Shown here: positions 1-10,674 of the stretch, piece after piece
Position numbering within the stretch: position 1 is the first letter of the stretch
Layout: every line of letters begins with the position of its first letter
Origin: Streptomyces sp. CG1
GTDB taxonomy: Bacteria > Actinomycetota > Actinomycetes > Streptomycetales > Streptomycetaceae
Length of the DNA stretch: 64,000 nt
NCBI RefSeq assembly: GCF_041080625.1
Contig: NZ_CP163518.1
Span: forward strand, 9,355,501 to 9,419,500
Direction: 5' to 3'
Translations under genes and position numbers: made by a program
The notes under the pieces: model-generated
What the model was told of the DNA's origin: nothing
Database searches by the model: none
Seen by the model: only the letters and a program-made list of their open reading frames with translations

Positions 1-306
1 CATGCCGACGGCCGCCATCTCCTCCCGCTCGTCCGGGAACCGTTCCGGGTCCACGACCAGCCGGGACAGCCGGTTCACGAACCGACAGGGCCGGACGGCG
101 GCCAGCGCGGCGGCCCGCTCGGCCAGCGCGGCGGTGTGCGCGTCCGTGATGTGGTCGAGCTCCCGCTCCAGCGCACCGTCGTCCAGCACGATCCCCCGGC
201 GCACCTCCTGCGGAATCCCTCGCGCCGAGTGCGGCACATGCAGCAGCACGGGCGACTCGGGGGCACCGGGGAGGAGTTCGTACGAGGGGACGGGCGGGGT
301 GGGCAC
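1..306 (-). CDS. N-formylglutamate amidohydrolase family protein (partial, N-terminal part)
   Basis: Reading leftwards from a GTG at 306, 102 codons run off the window edge. Near residue 21 the protein has a segment reading SPVLLHVPHSARGIPQEV, which matches the N-terminal His-Ser motif region of the N-formylglutamate amidohydrolase (FGase) family. These are zinc enzymes that remove formate from N-formyl-glutamate or related N-acyl amino acids. A further segment, CRFVNRLSRLVVDPERF, fits the family pattern in which an Arg and an Asp-Pro-Glu-Arg-Phe stretch follow. The start has a weak GGAG about nine bases upstream. The catalytic C-terminal part is outside the window, so the assignment rests on N-terminal motifs only. 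No neighbour inside the window supports a histidine-utilisation role. Confidence 0.72.
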   Translation of the reverse strand, partial: MPTPPVPSYELLPGAPESPVLLHVPHSARGIPQEVRRGIVLDDGALERELDHITDAHTAALAERAAALAAVRPCRFVNRLSRLVVDPERFPDEREEMAAVGM

Positions 307-431
307 GGCTGCTCCAGGGGTAGGGGTCAGCGGGTGGGGGCAGGGGCAAGGTGCCACGCGGGTGCCCCGTGTGCATCGGCTGTTCAAGCAGTTCAACCGC
401 CGCTCAGGCAGCTCCACTTGCTTCGCGGACG

Positions 432-469
432 ACTCCGCCCCGGCCGGGGGACACCGGCCGGGGCGGAGT
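432..469. terminator. Strong bidirectional hairpin terminator
   Basis: A perfect 16-bp inverted repeat (432-447 paired with 454-469) encloses a 6-base loop. It lies 30 bp downstream of the icd stop codon and upstream of the leftward amidohydrolase gene, so it most likely ends the icd transcript. There is no long U-tract, which is usual for Streptomyces terminators. Confidence 0.8.
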
Positions 470-498
470 TCAATGCGACAGCGGAAGCGCCACAGGGA

Positions 499-3518
<3,020 letters not shown>

Positions 3519-3538
3519 GCATGCTTCGGACACAGGAG

Positions 3539-4624
3539 CTACTCGGTGACCCCGGAGACCATGTCCTCCCCGCTGCGCTGCTGTGGAATTATCACCGCCC
3601 CCTGCTGCAGGGACACCGTGCGGGTGGGGGCCGGGACCGAGATGCCCTCCGCGCGGTAGCGGCGGTGGAGGCGTTTGATGAACTCGTGCTTGATGCGGTA
3701 CTGGTCGCTGAACTCGCCGACGCCGAGGATCACCGTGAAGCCGATCCGGGAGTCGCCGAAGGTGTGGAAGCGGATGGCGGGCTCGTGGTCCGGGACGGCG
3801 CCCTCGACCTCCCGCATGACCTCCGTGACGACCTCGGCCGTCACGCGTTCCACGTGCTCCAGGTCGGCGTCGTAGCCCACCCCGGCCTGCACCGGGATCG
3901 TCAACCGCTGCTCGGGATGGGTGAAGTTGGTCATGTTGGCCTTGGCGAGCAGGCCGTTGGGGATGACCACCAGGTTGTTGGAGAGCTGGCGGACCGTCGT
4001 CTGGCGCCAGTTGATGTCGACGACATAGCCCTCCTCGCCACTGCTGAGCCGGATGTAGTCGCCGGGCTGGACCGTCTTGGAGGCCAGGATGTGGATGCCC
4101 GCGAAGAGGTTGGCGAGGGTGTCCTGGAGGGCGAGGGCCACGGCCAGGCCGCCGACGCCGAGGGCGGTCAGCAAGGGTGCGATGGAGATGCCGAGCGTCT
4201 GGAGGACGACCAGGAAGCCGATCGCCAGTACCAGGACGCGGGTGATGTTGACGAAGATGGTCGCCGAGCCCGCGACGCCCGAGCGGGACTGGGTGACCGT
4301 GTGGACCAGGCCGGCGATCACCCGGGCCGCGGACAGCGTCACCACGAGGATCAGCCACACCTCCAGGAACTGGTCGGTGTGGTGCTGCACGGCACGCGTC
4401 AGCGGCAGTACGGCCGCCGCCGCCGCGGCACCGCCCGCGATGGCCGCCCACGGCACGACCGAGCGCAGCGCGTCCACGATGACGTCGTCGCCGCTCCACT
4501 TCGTCCGCTTGGCGTGCTTGGCCAGCCAGCGCAGCAGGGTGCGGGACAGGAAGGCGAGCAGCAGGCCCGCCGCGAGCGAGACACCGGCGAGGACGAGGTC
4601 GTCCAGGGTCAGTGCACGGTTCAC
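3539..4624 (-). CDS. Small-conductance mechanosensitive channel (MscS family)
   Basis: The predicted 361-residue membrane protein would act as a turgor-relief channel. Hydrophobic segments lie at about residues 10-28, 58-75, 88-108 and 122-175. The last contains the glycine/alanine-rich TM3 pore helix (LLTALGVGGLAVALALQDTL) followed by LFAGIHILASKTVQPGDYI, the start of the MscS beta domain. A cytoplasmic vestibule domain (about residues 190-330) follows with the family pattern VPNG-like VVIPNGLLAKANMTNFTHP. The GTG start at 4624 has a GGAGGCG ribosome site. The short C-terminal tail after residue 330 is low in conserved features. The gene replaces the 3' part of the M1 peptidase relic. Confidence 0.93.
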   Translation of the reverse strand: MNRALTLDDLVLAGVSLAAGLLLAFLSRTLLRWLAKHAKRTKWSGDDVIVDALRSVVPWAAIAGGAAAAAAVLPLTRAVQHHTDQFLEVWLILVVTLSAARVIAGLVHTVTQSRSGVAGSATIFVNITRVLVLAIGFLVVLQTLGISIAPLLTALGVGGLAVALALQDTLANLFAGIHILASKTVQPGDYIRLSSGEEGYVVDINWRQTTVRQLSNNLVVIPNGLLAKANMTNFTHPEQRLTIPVQAGVGYDADLEHVERVTAEVVTEVMREVEGAVPDHEPAIRFHTFGDSRIGFTVILGVGEFSDQYRIKHEFIKRLHRRYRAEGISVPAPTRTVSLQQGAVIIPQQRSGEDMVSGVTE

Positions 4625-4805
4625 CGGTCGCCTCCGGGGCGTGGGCCGCTTGCTGAGTTGTGAAGTGTCGTCACGTGGTCACCTGTCGATGTGCGGGATG
4701 TGCGAACGCGCCGGCCGGGGAACTCCCGTGACCGGCGCGATCGTTCATCCTGCCGTATCCGGAAGATCAGTTCGCACCCGGACCGGCGCTCGTCGGACAG
4801 GTGGC
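4625..4805. other. Intergenic region between permease and MscS genes
   Basis: This 181-bp stretch lies between two co-oriented leftward genes and probably carries the mscS promoter. I see no long open frame and no strong hairpin. Its GC content is somewhat lower than that of the flanking genes. Confidence 0.4.
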
Positions 4806-6338
4806 TCAGACGATGCCCTCCGCGAGTTCGGCCTGGTCGCGGTCGTTGCCGTACGCGGCGGCGGTGGGGGTGCCGTACGCGCGGCGGGCGACGTACCACC
4901 AGATGCTTGCGAGGACCAGGACGACGGCGAGGGCCACGGAGGCGTAGTTCATCGAGTCGACGGTGACCGGCGACGCCTGCGGCAGGCAGAACAGCACCGT
5001 CACACAGGCCACCCAGATCACCGCGATCCAGCCGATCGGCCTGCTCCAGCGGCCCAGATGCCAGGGCCCCGGCTGGAAACGGTCGCCCGCGCGCAGCCGC
5101 AGCAGCACCGGGATGGCGTAGGCGGGGGTGATGCCGATGACGTTGATGGCGGTCACCGCGTTGTACGCCGTCGCCGAGTACAGGGACGGCAGGGCGAGGA
5201 CACCCGCCACGACGACGGCCAGCCAGACGGCGGCGACCGGGGTCTGGGTGCGGCTGCTCACCTTGCGCCACAGGTGCGAGCCGGGCAGCGCGCCGTCCCG
5301 GCTGAACGCGAACACCATCCGGCTGGCCGCGGCGACCTCGGCGTTGCCGCAGAAGAGCTGGGCGGTGATCACTACCAGGAGCAGCGCGCTCGCGCCGTCC
5401 GTGCCGAGGCCGTCGAGCAGGATCTGCGCGGGCGGCACGCCCGTGGCGGTGTTGCGCGTGGCGTCGTAGTTCTGGATGGCGAAGGTCAGTCCGGCGAGCA
5501 GGACGAAGCCGGCGATCCAGGACGCCCAGATGGACCGTACGATGCCGCGCGCCGCCGACACCGAGGCCTGCGAGGTCTCCTCGGACAGGTGGGCGGAGGC
5601 GTCGTAGCCGGAGAAGGTGTACTGCGCGAGCAGCAGGCCGATGGCCGCCACGTAGACCGGGTTGTGCCAGCCGGTCTCGTTGACGAACTTCGTGAACACG
5701 AAGGACGCCGACCGGTGGTGGGCGGGGACGATCGCGAGCGCACCGACGATCAGCGCGACGCCCGCCAGGTGCCACCACACGCTGACCGAGTTGAGCAGGC
5801 TGACCAGACGGACGCCGAACAGGTTCAGCACCGCGTGCAGCAGGAGGATGGCGCAGAAGATCAGCATGGTCTTGCCGGGCGTCGGCGTGAAGCCCCACTG
5901 CAGGTTCGCGAACGCGCCGGTGAACAGGGCCGCGCCGTAGTCGATGCCGGCGATCGCGCCGAGCAGACCGAGCAGATTCAGCCAGCCGGTGTACCAGCCC
6001 CAGCGCCGGCCGCCGAGCCGGTCGGCCATGTAGTACAGCGCGCCCGAGGTCGGATAGGCACTGGTGACCTCGGCGAGTGCGAGGCCGACGCACAGCACGA
6101 ACAGTCCGACGCCTGCCCAGCCCCACAGCATCACGGCCGGGCCGCCGGTGGTCAGGCCGAAGCCGTACAGGGTCATGCAGCCGGACAGGATCGAGATCAC
6201 CGAGAAGCTGATCGCGAAGTTGCCGAAGCCGCCCATGCGGCGGGCCAGCACGGGCCGGTAGCCGAGTTCGCGCAGCCGCCGCTCCTCGTCCTGCTGGGGC
6301 AGGCCCGGGGCGGGCGAGGGATCGGGGGTGGGGGACAT
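4806..6338 (-). CDS. APC-superfamily amino acid permease
   Basis: This 510-residue integral membrane protein belongs to the amino acid/polyamine/organocation superfamily, in the GabP/choline-transporter (ACT) branch. The N-terminal cytoplasmic tail (about 28 residues, Pro/Glu/Arg-rich) is followed by LARRMGGFGNFAISFSVISI and GFGLTTGGPAVMLWGW, which are the TM1-TM2 region typical of this branch. About twelve hydrophobic segments follow. The substrate cannot be read from sequence; amines or amino acids are expected. The ATG at 6338 has a GGAGGT ribosome site. A 72-bp gap separates it from the hypothetical gene upstream, so the two may be cotranscribed. Confidence 0.9.
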   Translation of the reverse strand: MSPTPDPSPAPGLPQQDEERRLRELGYRPVLARRMGGFGNFAISFSVISILSGCMTLYGFGLTTGGPAVMLWGWAGVGLFVLCVGLALAEVTSAYPTSGALYYMADRLGGRRWGWYTGWLNLLGLLGAIAGIDYGAALFTGAFANLQWGFTPTPGKTMLIFCAILLLHAVLNLFGVRLVSLLNSVSVWWHLAGVALIVGALAIVPAHHRSASFVFTKFVNETGWHNPVYVAAIGLLLAQYTFSGYDASAHLSEETSQASVSAARGIVRSIWASWIAGFVLLAGLTFAIQNYDATRNTATGVPPAQILLDGLGTDGASALLLVVITAQLFCGNAEVAAASRMVFAFSRDGALPGSHLWRKVSSRTQTPVAAVWLAVVVAGVLALPSLYSATAYNAVTAINVIGITPAYAIPVLLRLRAGDRFQPGPWHLGRWSRPIGWIAVIWVACVTVLFCLPQASPVTVDSMNYASVALAVVLVLASIWWYVARRAYGTPTAAAYGNDRDQAELAEGIV

Positions 6339-6410
6339 GCGGGGGACCTCCGGGTCAACGGGCTTGAGTACAGGGCGCGTTCAGGGACCTTCGGAACTCT
6401 TCAGGGGCTT

Positions 6411-7529
6411 TCAGGGGCGGGAGCCGTCCGCGGCGGCCCGGCAGCGCTCCCGGGCCTGGGTGAAGACCTCCACGGCACGGGCCCGGTCGGGCGTGCGGTA
6501 CATCCAGGGCGGGGGTGTGAAGTACGGGCCGATGGCGTCGAACACCCGCGCCGCGTCGGGGAACTGCAGCGAGCCCCACAGGGCGTGCGCCAGATGGTTG
6601 AGGTCCAGCAGGGAGCGCTCGGCGCGGTACGTCTGCTCGAACCAGGAGTGCAGGGCGCCCTCCGCCTCGCGCGCCGCGTCCTCCGCCACCCAGTGCAGGT
6701 CGAGCGCCGCGTCGTGCCCGCTGTCGCGCCGGTAGCGCTCGACGCGGACGTACAGCGGCAGCACATGCAGCGCCGAACCGGCCGGCGCCTGCCCGGCCGC
6801 CCACTGCGCATAGCCGGCGGCCTCCGCGAGCCGGCCCGAGCCGCCGCGCGCGTACAGGAACTGGAGCATCCGGTGGTGGGCCTCGCGGTTGTACGGGTCA
6901 CGCCGGCCGGTCTCGGCCAGCAGCCCCCAGGGGCCGGGCGGCAGCATCGGCTCCGGCGCGGCCTCCCGGTGCTCCTCCCAGCGCTGCTCCGGATCCAGCT
7001 GGGCGAGCGCCAGCAGGCACACCCAGGGCACCGGGTCCCGCGGGGCGATCCGGGTGGCGGACTGGGCGGCGTCCCAGGCCTCGATCCACAGCTCGTGGGT
7101 GCGCAGGTGCTTCTCCCGCTGGGCCCGCAGCGCCCGCTCCACACCGACCCGCGCGTGCATCACCGCGGCGTGGACACTGCCCGGATCCTCCGCGAGCCAC
7201 GCACGCACCACATCGGTACCGGCCGCGGCCGCCGCGAGGACCTGGGTGCGCTGGGTCCACTGCCACCCGGGCGCGGTGTCCGCGAGCAGTGCGCGCATGG
7301 CCATCCAGCGGCCGGTGCGCAGGTCCTGCAGGGCGGCGCGCAGCGCCCGGTCGGGGCCCGCGGGGTCATAGGAGGGACGGGGTCCTTCTCTGGCCATCAG
7401 CCGACGGCCCGGGGCCACGGGCGCATAGGCGGGTCGGGGTGGCGTAGCAACAGCACTCCTGTGGGCGGCGATGGTGGGGTGGCGCGCTGGTCGGCGGTCA
7501 CTATAGAGGGGCGGGTTCCGCCTTGCCAT
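6411..7529 (-). CDS. Hypothetical actinobacterial alpha-helical protein
   Basis: I do not recognise a named family. The product (about 372 residues from the ATG at 7529, or 328 from an internal ATG at 7397) is soluble and has no signal peptide. It is rich in Ala, Arg and Trp-containing helical repeats, for example LLALAQLDPEQRWEEHREA, suggesting a TPR-like or all-alpha fold. The first 45 residues are basic and low-complexity, so the internal start is possible. Neither candidate start has a good ribosome site. Codon usage and amino-acid composition support real coding, in contrast to the long antisense frame across the same DNA. It is divergent from the kinase operon. Confidence 0.7.
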   Translation of the reverse strand: MARRNPPLYSDRRPARHPTIAAHRSAVATPPRPAYAPVAPGRRLMAREGPRPSYDPAGPDRALRAALQDLRTGRWMAMRALLADTAPGWQWTQRTQVLAAAAAGTDVVRAWLAEDPGSVHAAVMHARVGVERALRAQREKHLRTHELWIEAWDAAQSATRIAPRDPVPWVCLLALAQLDPEQRWEEHREAAPEPMLPPGPWGLLAETGRRDPYNREAHHRMLQFLYARGGSGRLAEAAGYAQWAAGQAPAGSALHVLPLYVRVERYRRDSGHDAALDLHWVAEDAAREAEGALHSWFEQTYRAERSLLDLNHLAHALWGSLQFPDAARVFDAIGPYFTPPPWMYRTPDRARAVEVFTQARERCRAAADGSRP

Positions 7530-7578
7530 TGTTGCCAACTCAAGCATTTATGCAGGCAAGTTGGATATCCGGCGGTGC

Positions 7579-7608
7579 TTGACGCCGGGTGCGGCGCGGC
7601 GGCAGGCT
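7579..7608 (+). promoter_or_regulatory. Candidate vegetative promoter of the kinase/flavoprotein operon
   Basis: TTGACG (7579-7584) and CAGGCT (7603-7608) are separated by 18 bp. They match the Streptomyces HrdB-type -35 (TTGAC) and -10 (TAgVVT) patterns at 5 of 6 positions each. The expected transcription start, 6-7 bases after the -10, falls on the GTG at 7615. Confidence 0.5.
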
Positions 7609-7614
7609 GACGCG

Positions 7615-7776
7615 GTGATCTTCGGTGGCTCGGTGGTCCGTGGTGGCTCGGTGGTCCGCGGTGGCGCGGCGGTCTTCGGTGGCCGCGTGACGTCCGGTGG
7701 TGCGGCGGTCTTCGGTGACGGGGTGACGTCCGGTGGCGCGGTGACCTTCGGCGCGGAGGGGGAGAAGACGCGATGA
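7615..7776 (+). CDS. Putative leaderless small repeat peptide coupled to the kinase gene
   Basis: From a GTG at 7615, a 53-residue open frame runs to a TGA overlapping the kinase ATG (ATGA, 7773-7776). The product is built of imperfect repeats of the type GGSVVRGG / GGAAVFGG / GGRVTSGG. The DNA shows matching direct repeats such as GGTGGCTCGGTGGTCCG from 7623 to about 7755. The GTG coincides with the predicted transcription start, so translation would be leaderless and could feed ribosomes into the kinase gene. No homologue is recognised. It may be a coding leader, a structural repeat or merely low-complexity DNA. Confidence 0.35.
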   Translation: MIFGGSVVRGGSVVRGGAAVFGGRVTSGGAAVFGDGVTSGGAVTFGAEGEKTR

Positions 7777-9203
7777 CCGGTCCGGTGCTCGCCGTCGATC
7801 AGGGCACGTCCGGCACCAAGGCCCTCGTGGTGTGTCCGGAACGCGGTGTCCTGGGCTCCGGCTTCGCCGAGGTCCGCCCCCGGTATCTGCCCGGCGGACT
7901 GGTCGAGGTGGACCCGGCCGAGCTGTACGACTCCGTGGTCGCCGCCGGCCGGCAGGCGCTCGCCGCGGCCGGCACGGACGTCGTGGCGCTGGGCCTGGCC
8001 AACCAGGGCGAGACCGTCCTTGCCTGGAACCCGGCCGACGGCCGCCCGCTCACCGACGCCCTGGTGTGGCAGGACCGGCGCGCCGAGTCCGTGTGCACCG
8101 AACTCTCCGCGCACGCCGAGGAGTTGCGGCAGCTGACCGGACTGGCCCTCGACCCGTACTTCGCCGCACCCAAGATGGCCTGGATCCGCCGCCACCGCAC
8201 CCGCGAGGGCGTCGTCACCACCTCCGACGCCTGGCTGGTCCACCGCCTCACCGGCGCCTACGTCACCGATGCCGCGACCGCCGGCCGTACCCAGCTCCTG
8301 GACCTGGACCGCGCGCAGTGGGCGCCGCGGGCGCTGGAGGTGTACGGCCTGTCGGACGAACGGCTTCCGCAGGTCACCGACAACGCCCAGCACATCGGCA
8401 CGACCACGGCGTTCGGTGACAAGATCCCGCTCACCGGTCTGGCCGTCGACCAGCAGGCCGCGCTGCTCGCCCAGCGCGTCACCGCACCCGGCGCCGCCAA
8501 GTGCACCTACGGCACCGGCGCCTTCCTGCTCGCGCACACCGGCGACCGTCCCCGGCGCGGCACCTCCGGCCTGGTCAGCTGCGTGGCCTGGCGGCTCGCC
8601 GGAAGCACCGGCTACTGCCTGGACGGCCAGGTCTACACCGCCGCCTCCGCAGTCCGCTGGCTCACCGACCTCGGGATCATCTCCTGTGCCGCCGACCTCG
8701 ACCCCGTCGGTGGCGCCGTTCCCGACAGCGGCGGCGTCACCTTCGTACCCGCCCTGGCCGGACTCGCCGCCCCCTGGTGGCGCGGCGAGGTGCGCGGCTC
8801 GCTCACCGGACTCGGCCTCGACACCGCCCCCGGCCATCTGGTGCGCGCCCTGTGCGAGGGCATCGCCGCCCAGGTCGCCGAACTCGCCGACGCGGCCGCC
8901 GCCGACCTCGGCGCCCCGCTGGACGCCCTTCGCGTCGACGGCGGCCTGACCCGCTCGGCGCTGCTCATGCAGACCCAGGCCGATCTGCTGCAACGCCCCG
9001 TCGAGGTGTCCGCGCTGCCCGACGCGACCGCACTCGGCGCGGCCACCCTCGCCCGCCTCGGTGCGGATCCTGCCCTGGGCGTCGGACAGGCCCTGCCCGA
9101 CTGGAAGCCCGCCGCTGTGTACGAACCCCGCATCAGCGCCGACCAGGCCGCCGAACGCCGTGCCCGCTTCCGTACCGCCGTCGCGGCCCTGCTCGGCCGA
9201 TGA
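7773..9203 (+). CDS. FGGY-family carbohydrate kinase (glycerol kinase-like)
   Basis: The 476-residue cytosolic kinase has the N-terminal phosphate-binding signature AVDQGTSGTKALV at residues 7-19. It also has the family motif WQDRRA near residue 92, the second-domain motif GLAVDQQAALLAQR near residue 222, and a C-terminal adenosine motif VDGGLTRSALLMQTQADLL near residue 390. These define the FGGY family of glycerol and sugar kinases. Downstream GlpA-like and GlpB-like flavoproteins overlap it translationally and suggest that it phosphorylates glycerol or a related polyol. That substrate is an inference from context. The ATG overlaps the stop of a small upstream frame. Confidence 0.9.
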   Translation: MTGPVLAVDQGTSGTKALVVCPERGVLGSGFAEVRPRYLPGGLVEVDPAELYDSVVAAGRQALAAAGTDVVALGLANQGETVLAWNPADGRPLTDALVWQDRRAESVCTELSAHAEELRQLTGLALDPYFAAPKMAWIRRHRTREGVVTTSDAWLVHRLTGAYVTDAATAGRTQLLDLDRAQWAPRALEVYGLSDERLPQVTDNAQHIGTTTAFGDKIPLTGLAVDQQAALLAQRVTAPGAAKCTYGTGAFLLAHTGDRPRRGTSGLVSCVAWRLAGSTGYCLDGQVYTAASAVRWLTDLGIISCAADLDPVGGAVPDSGGVTFVPALAGLAAPWWRGEVRGSLTGLGLDTAPGHLVRALCEGIAAQVAELADAAAADLGAPLDALRVDGGLTRSALLMQTQADLLQRPVEVSALPDATALGAATLARLGADPALGVGQALPDWKPAAVYEPRISADQAAERRARFRTAVAALLGR

Positions 9204-10609
9204 CCGTCACCGTCACCGCGGCAGGCCCGCTGCCCCCACGGACGTACGACGTCGTGATCGTCGGCGCCGGCGTCGTCGGCTGTGCCCTCGCCCGCGAACT
9301 CGCCCGGCATCCCCGCCTGAGCGTCGCCCTGGTCGAGGCCCAGGACGACGTCGGCCAGGGCATCTCCAAGGCCAACACGGCGATCCTGCACACCGGTTTC
9401 GACGCGGCCCCCGGCACCCTGGAGGCCCGCCTGGTCCGCGAGGGCTACGACCGGCTCGGCGCCTACGCGGCCGAGTCCGGCATCCCCGTCGAACGCGTCG
9501 GCGCCCTGCTGGTCGCCTGGGACGAGGAGCAACTGGCCGCCCTGCCCCGGCTGACCGGGAAGGCCGAGCGCAACGGCTACCACGAGACACGCCTGCTGAA
9601 CCCCGGCGAACTGTACGCCCGCGAACCCCACCTCGGCCCCGGAGCACTCGGCGCCCTCCATGTGCCCGGCGAAAGCATCATCTGCCCCTGGACGACGACC
9701 CTGGCGTACGCCACCCAGGCGGTCCGCGCCGGAGTGCATCTGCACCTCAACACACAGGTGACTCAGGTGAGTTGGGAGACCGACGGCCACCGGCTGCTCA
9801 CCTCCCGCGGTCCCCTGCTCGCCCGCCGCCTGGTCAACGCGGCCGGACTGCACGCCGACATCGTCGACCGGCTGCTCGGCCACGAGGACTTCACCGTCAC
9901 CCCGCGCCGCGGCCAGCTCCTCGTGTACGACAAGCTCGCCCGTCCCCTCGTCCGGCACATCCTCCTGCCCGTCCCGACCGCGCTCGGCAAAGGCGTCCTC
10001 GTCGCGCCCACCGTCTACGGCAACGTCCTGCTCGGGCCCACCGCCGAGGACCTGGACGACAAGCGGGCCACCGGCTCCACCGCCGACGGCCTCGCCGGCC
10101 TCAGGGACAAGGGCCGCCGTATCCTGCCCGCCCTCCTCGACGAGGAGGTCACCGCCGTCTACGCCGGGCTGCGCGCGGCCACCGGTCAGGAGGACTACCG
10201 CATCGCCGCCCACCCCGAGCACGGGTACGTCACCGTCGGCGGCATCCGCTCCACCGGTCTGACCGCCTCGATGGCCATCGCCGCCCATGTCACCGGCCTG
10301 CTGGCCGGCACCGGACTCGACCTCGGCCCGGGGCGCGAGCCGGAGCCGGTGACCATGCCCAACCTCGGCGAGGCCTTCCCGCGCCCCTACCAGCGGCCCG
10401 AACTCATGGCCGCCGACCCCGAGTACGGCACCCTCGTCTGCCACTGCGAGCGTGTCTCCCGCGGCGAGATCCGCGACGCCCTCGCCACCACGATCCCGCC
10501 CCGCACCCTGGAGGGCCTACGCCGCCGCACCCGCGCCCGAGCGGGCCGCTGCCAGGGGTTCTACTGCGGGGCGGCGGTGCGGGAGCTGTTCGAGAGGGGG
10601 CGGGCATGA
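9200..10609 (+). CDS. FAD-dependent glycerol-3-phosphate dehydrogenase-like protein with BFD-type iron-sulfur domain
   Basis: This 469-residue flavoprotein has a Rossmann FAD motif, VIVGAGVVGCALARELAR, near residues 18-35, and a DAO-family substrate domain with ISKANTAILHTGFDAAPGT and TPRRGQLLVYDK. A C-terminal BFD-like [2Fe-2S] domain with Cys pairs in LVCHCERVSRGEI and GRCQGFYCGAAV fills residues 410-465. This is the architecture of GlpA from anaerobic glycerol-3-phosphate dehydrogenases. It overlaps the kinase stop by the ATGA arrangement at 9200-9203. Electrons would pass to the partner flavoprotein encoded next. The exact polyol phosphate is not provable from sequence. Confidence 0.88.
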   Translation: MTVTVTAAGPLPPRTYDVVIVGAGVVGCALARELARHPRLSVALVEAQDDVGQGISKANTAILHTGFDAAPGTLEARLVREGYDRLGAYAAESGIPVERVGALLVAWDEEQLAALPRLTGKAERNGYHETRLLNPGELYAREPHLGPGALGALHVPGESIICPWTTTLAYATQAVRAGVHLHLNTQVTQVSWETDGHRLLTSRGPLLARRLVNAAGLHADIVDRLLGHEDFTVTPRRGQLLVYDKLARPLVRHILLPVPTALGKGVLVAPTVYGNVLLGPTAEDLDDKRATGSTADGLAGLRDKGRRILPALLDEEVTAVYAGLRAATGQEDYRIAAHPEHGYVTVGGIRSTGLTASMAIAAHVTGLLAGTGLDLGPGREPEPVTMPNLGEAFPRPYQRPELMAADPEYGTLVCHCERVSRGEIRDALATTIPPRTLEGLRRRTRARAGRCQGFYCGAAVRELFERGRA

Positions 10610-10674
10610 CGGAACCGGGCATGACGGAACCGGGTACGACGAACCGGGTACGACGGGACCGAGATCGGACATGA
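10606..10674 (+). CDS. 22-codon bridging ORF between the two flavoprotein genes
   Basis: An ATG at 10606 overlaps the preceding stop (ATGA), and its own TGA at 10672-10674 overlaps the ATG of the next gene (ATGA). The frame therefore bridges two genes by two-step termination-reinitiation. The DNA holds a 15-bp perfect tandem repeat, ATGACGGAACCGGGY (10606-10620 and 10621-10635), and a degenerate third copy. The product is short and basic and probably has no function of its own. Confidence 0.35.
   Translation: MTEPGMTEPGTTNRVRRDRDRT

Noticed and set aside
4077..7610. 1177-codon rightward open frame
   Set aside because: It runs antisense through the MscS, permease and hypothetical genes and shows no protein-like composition or motif.
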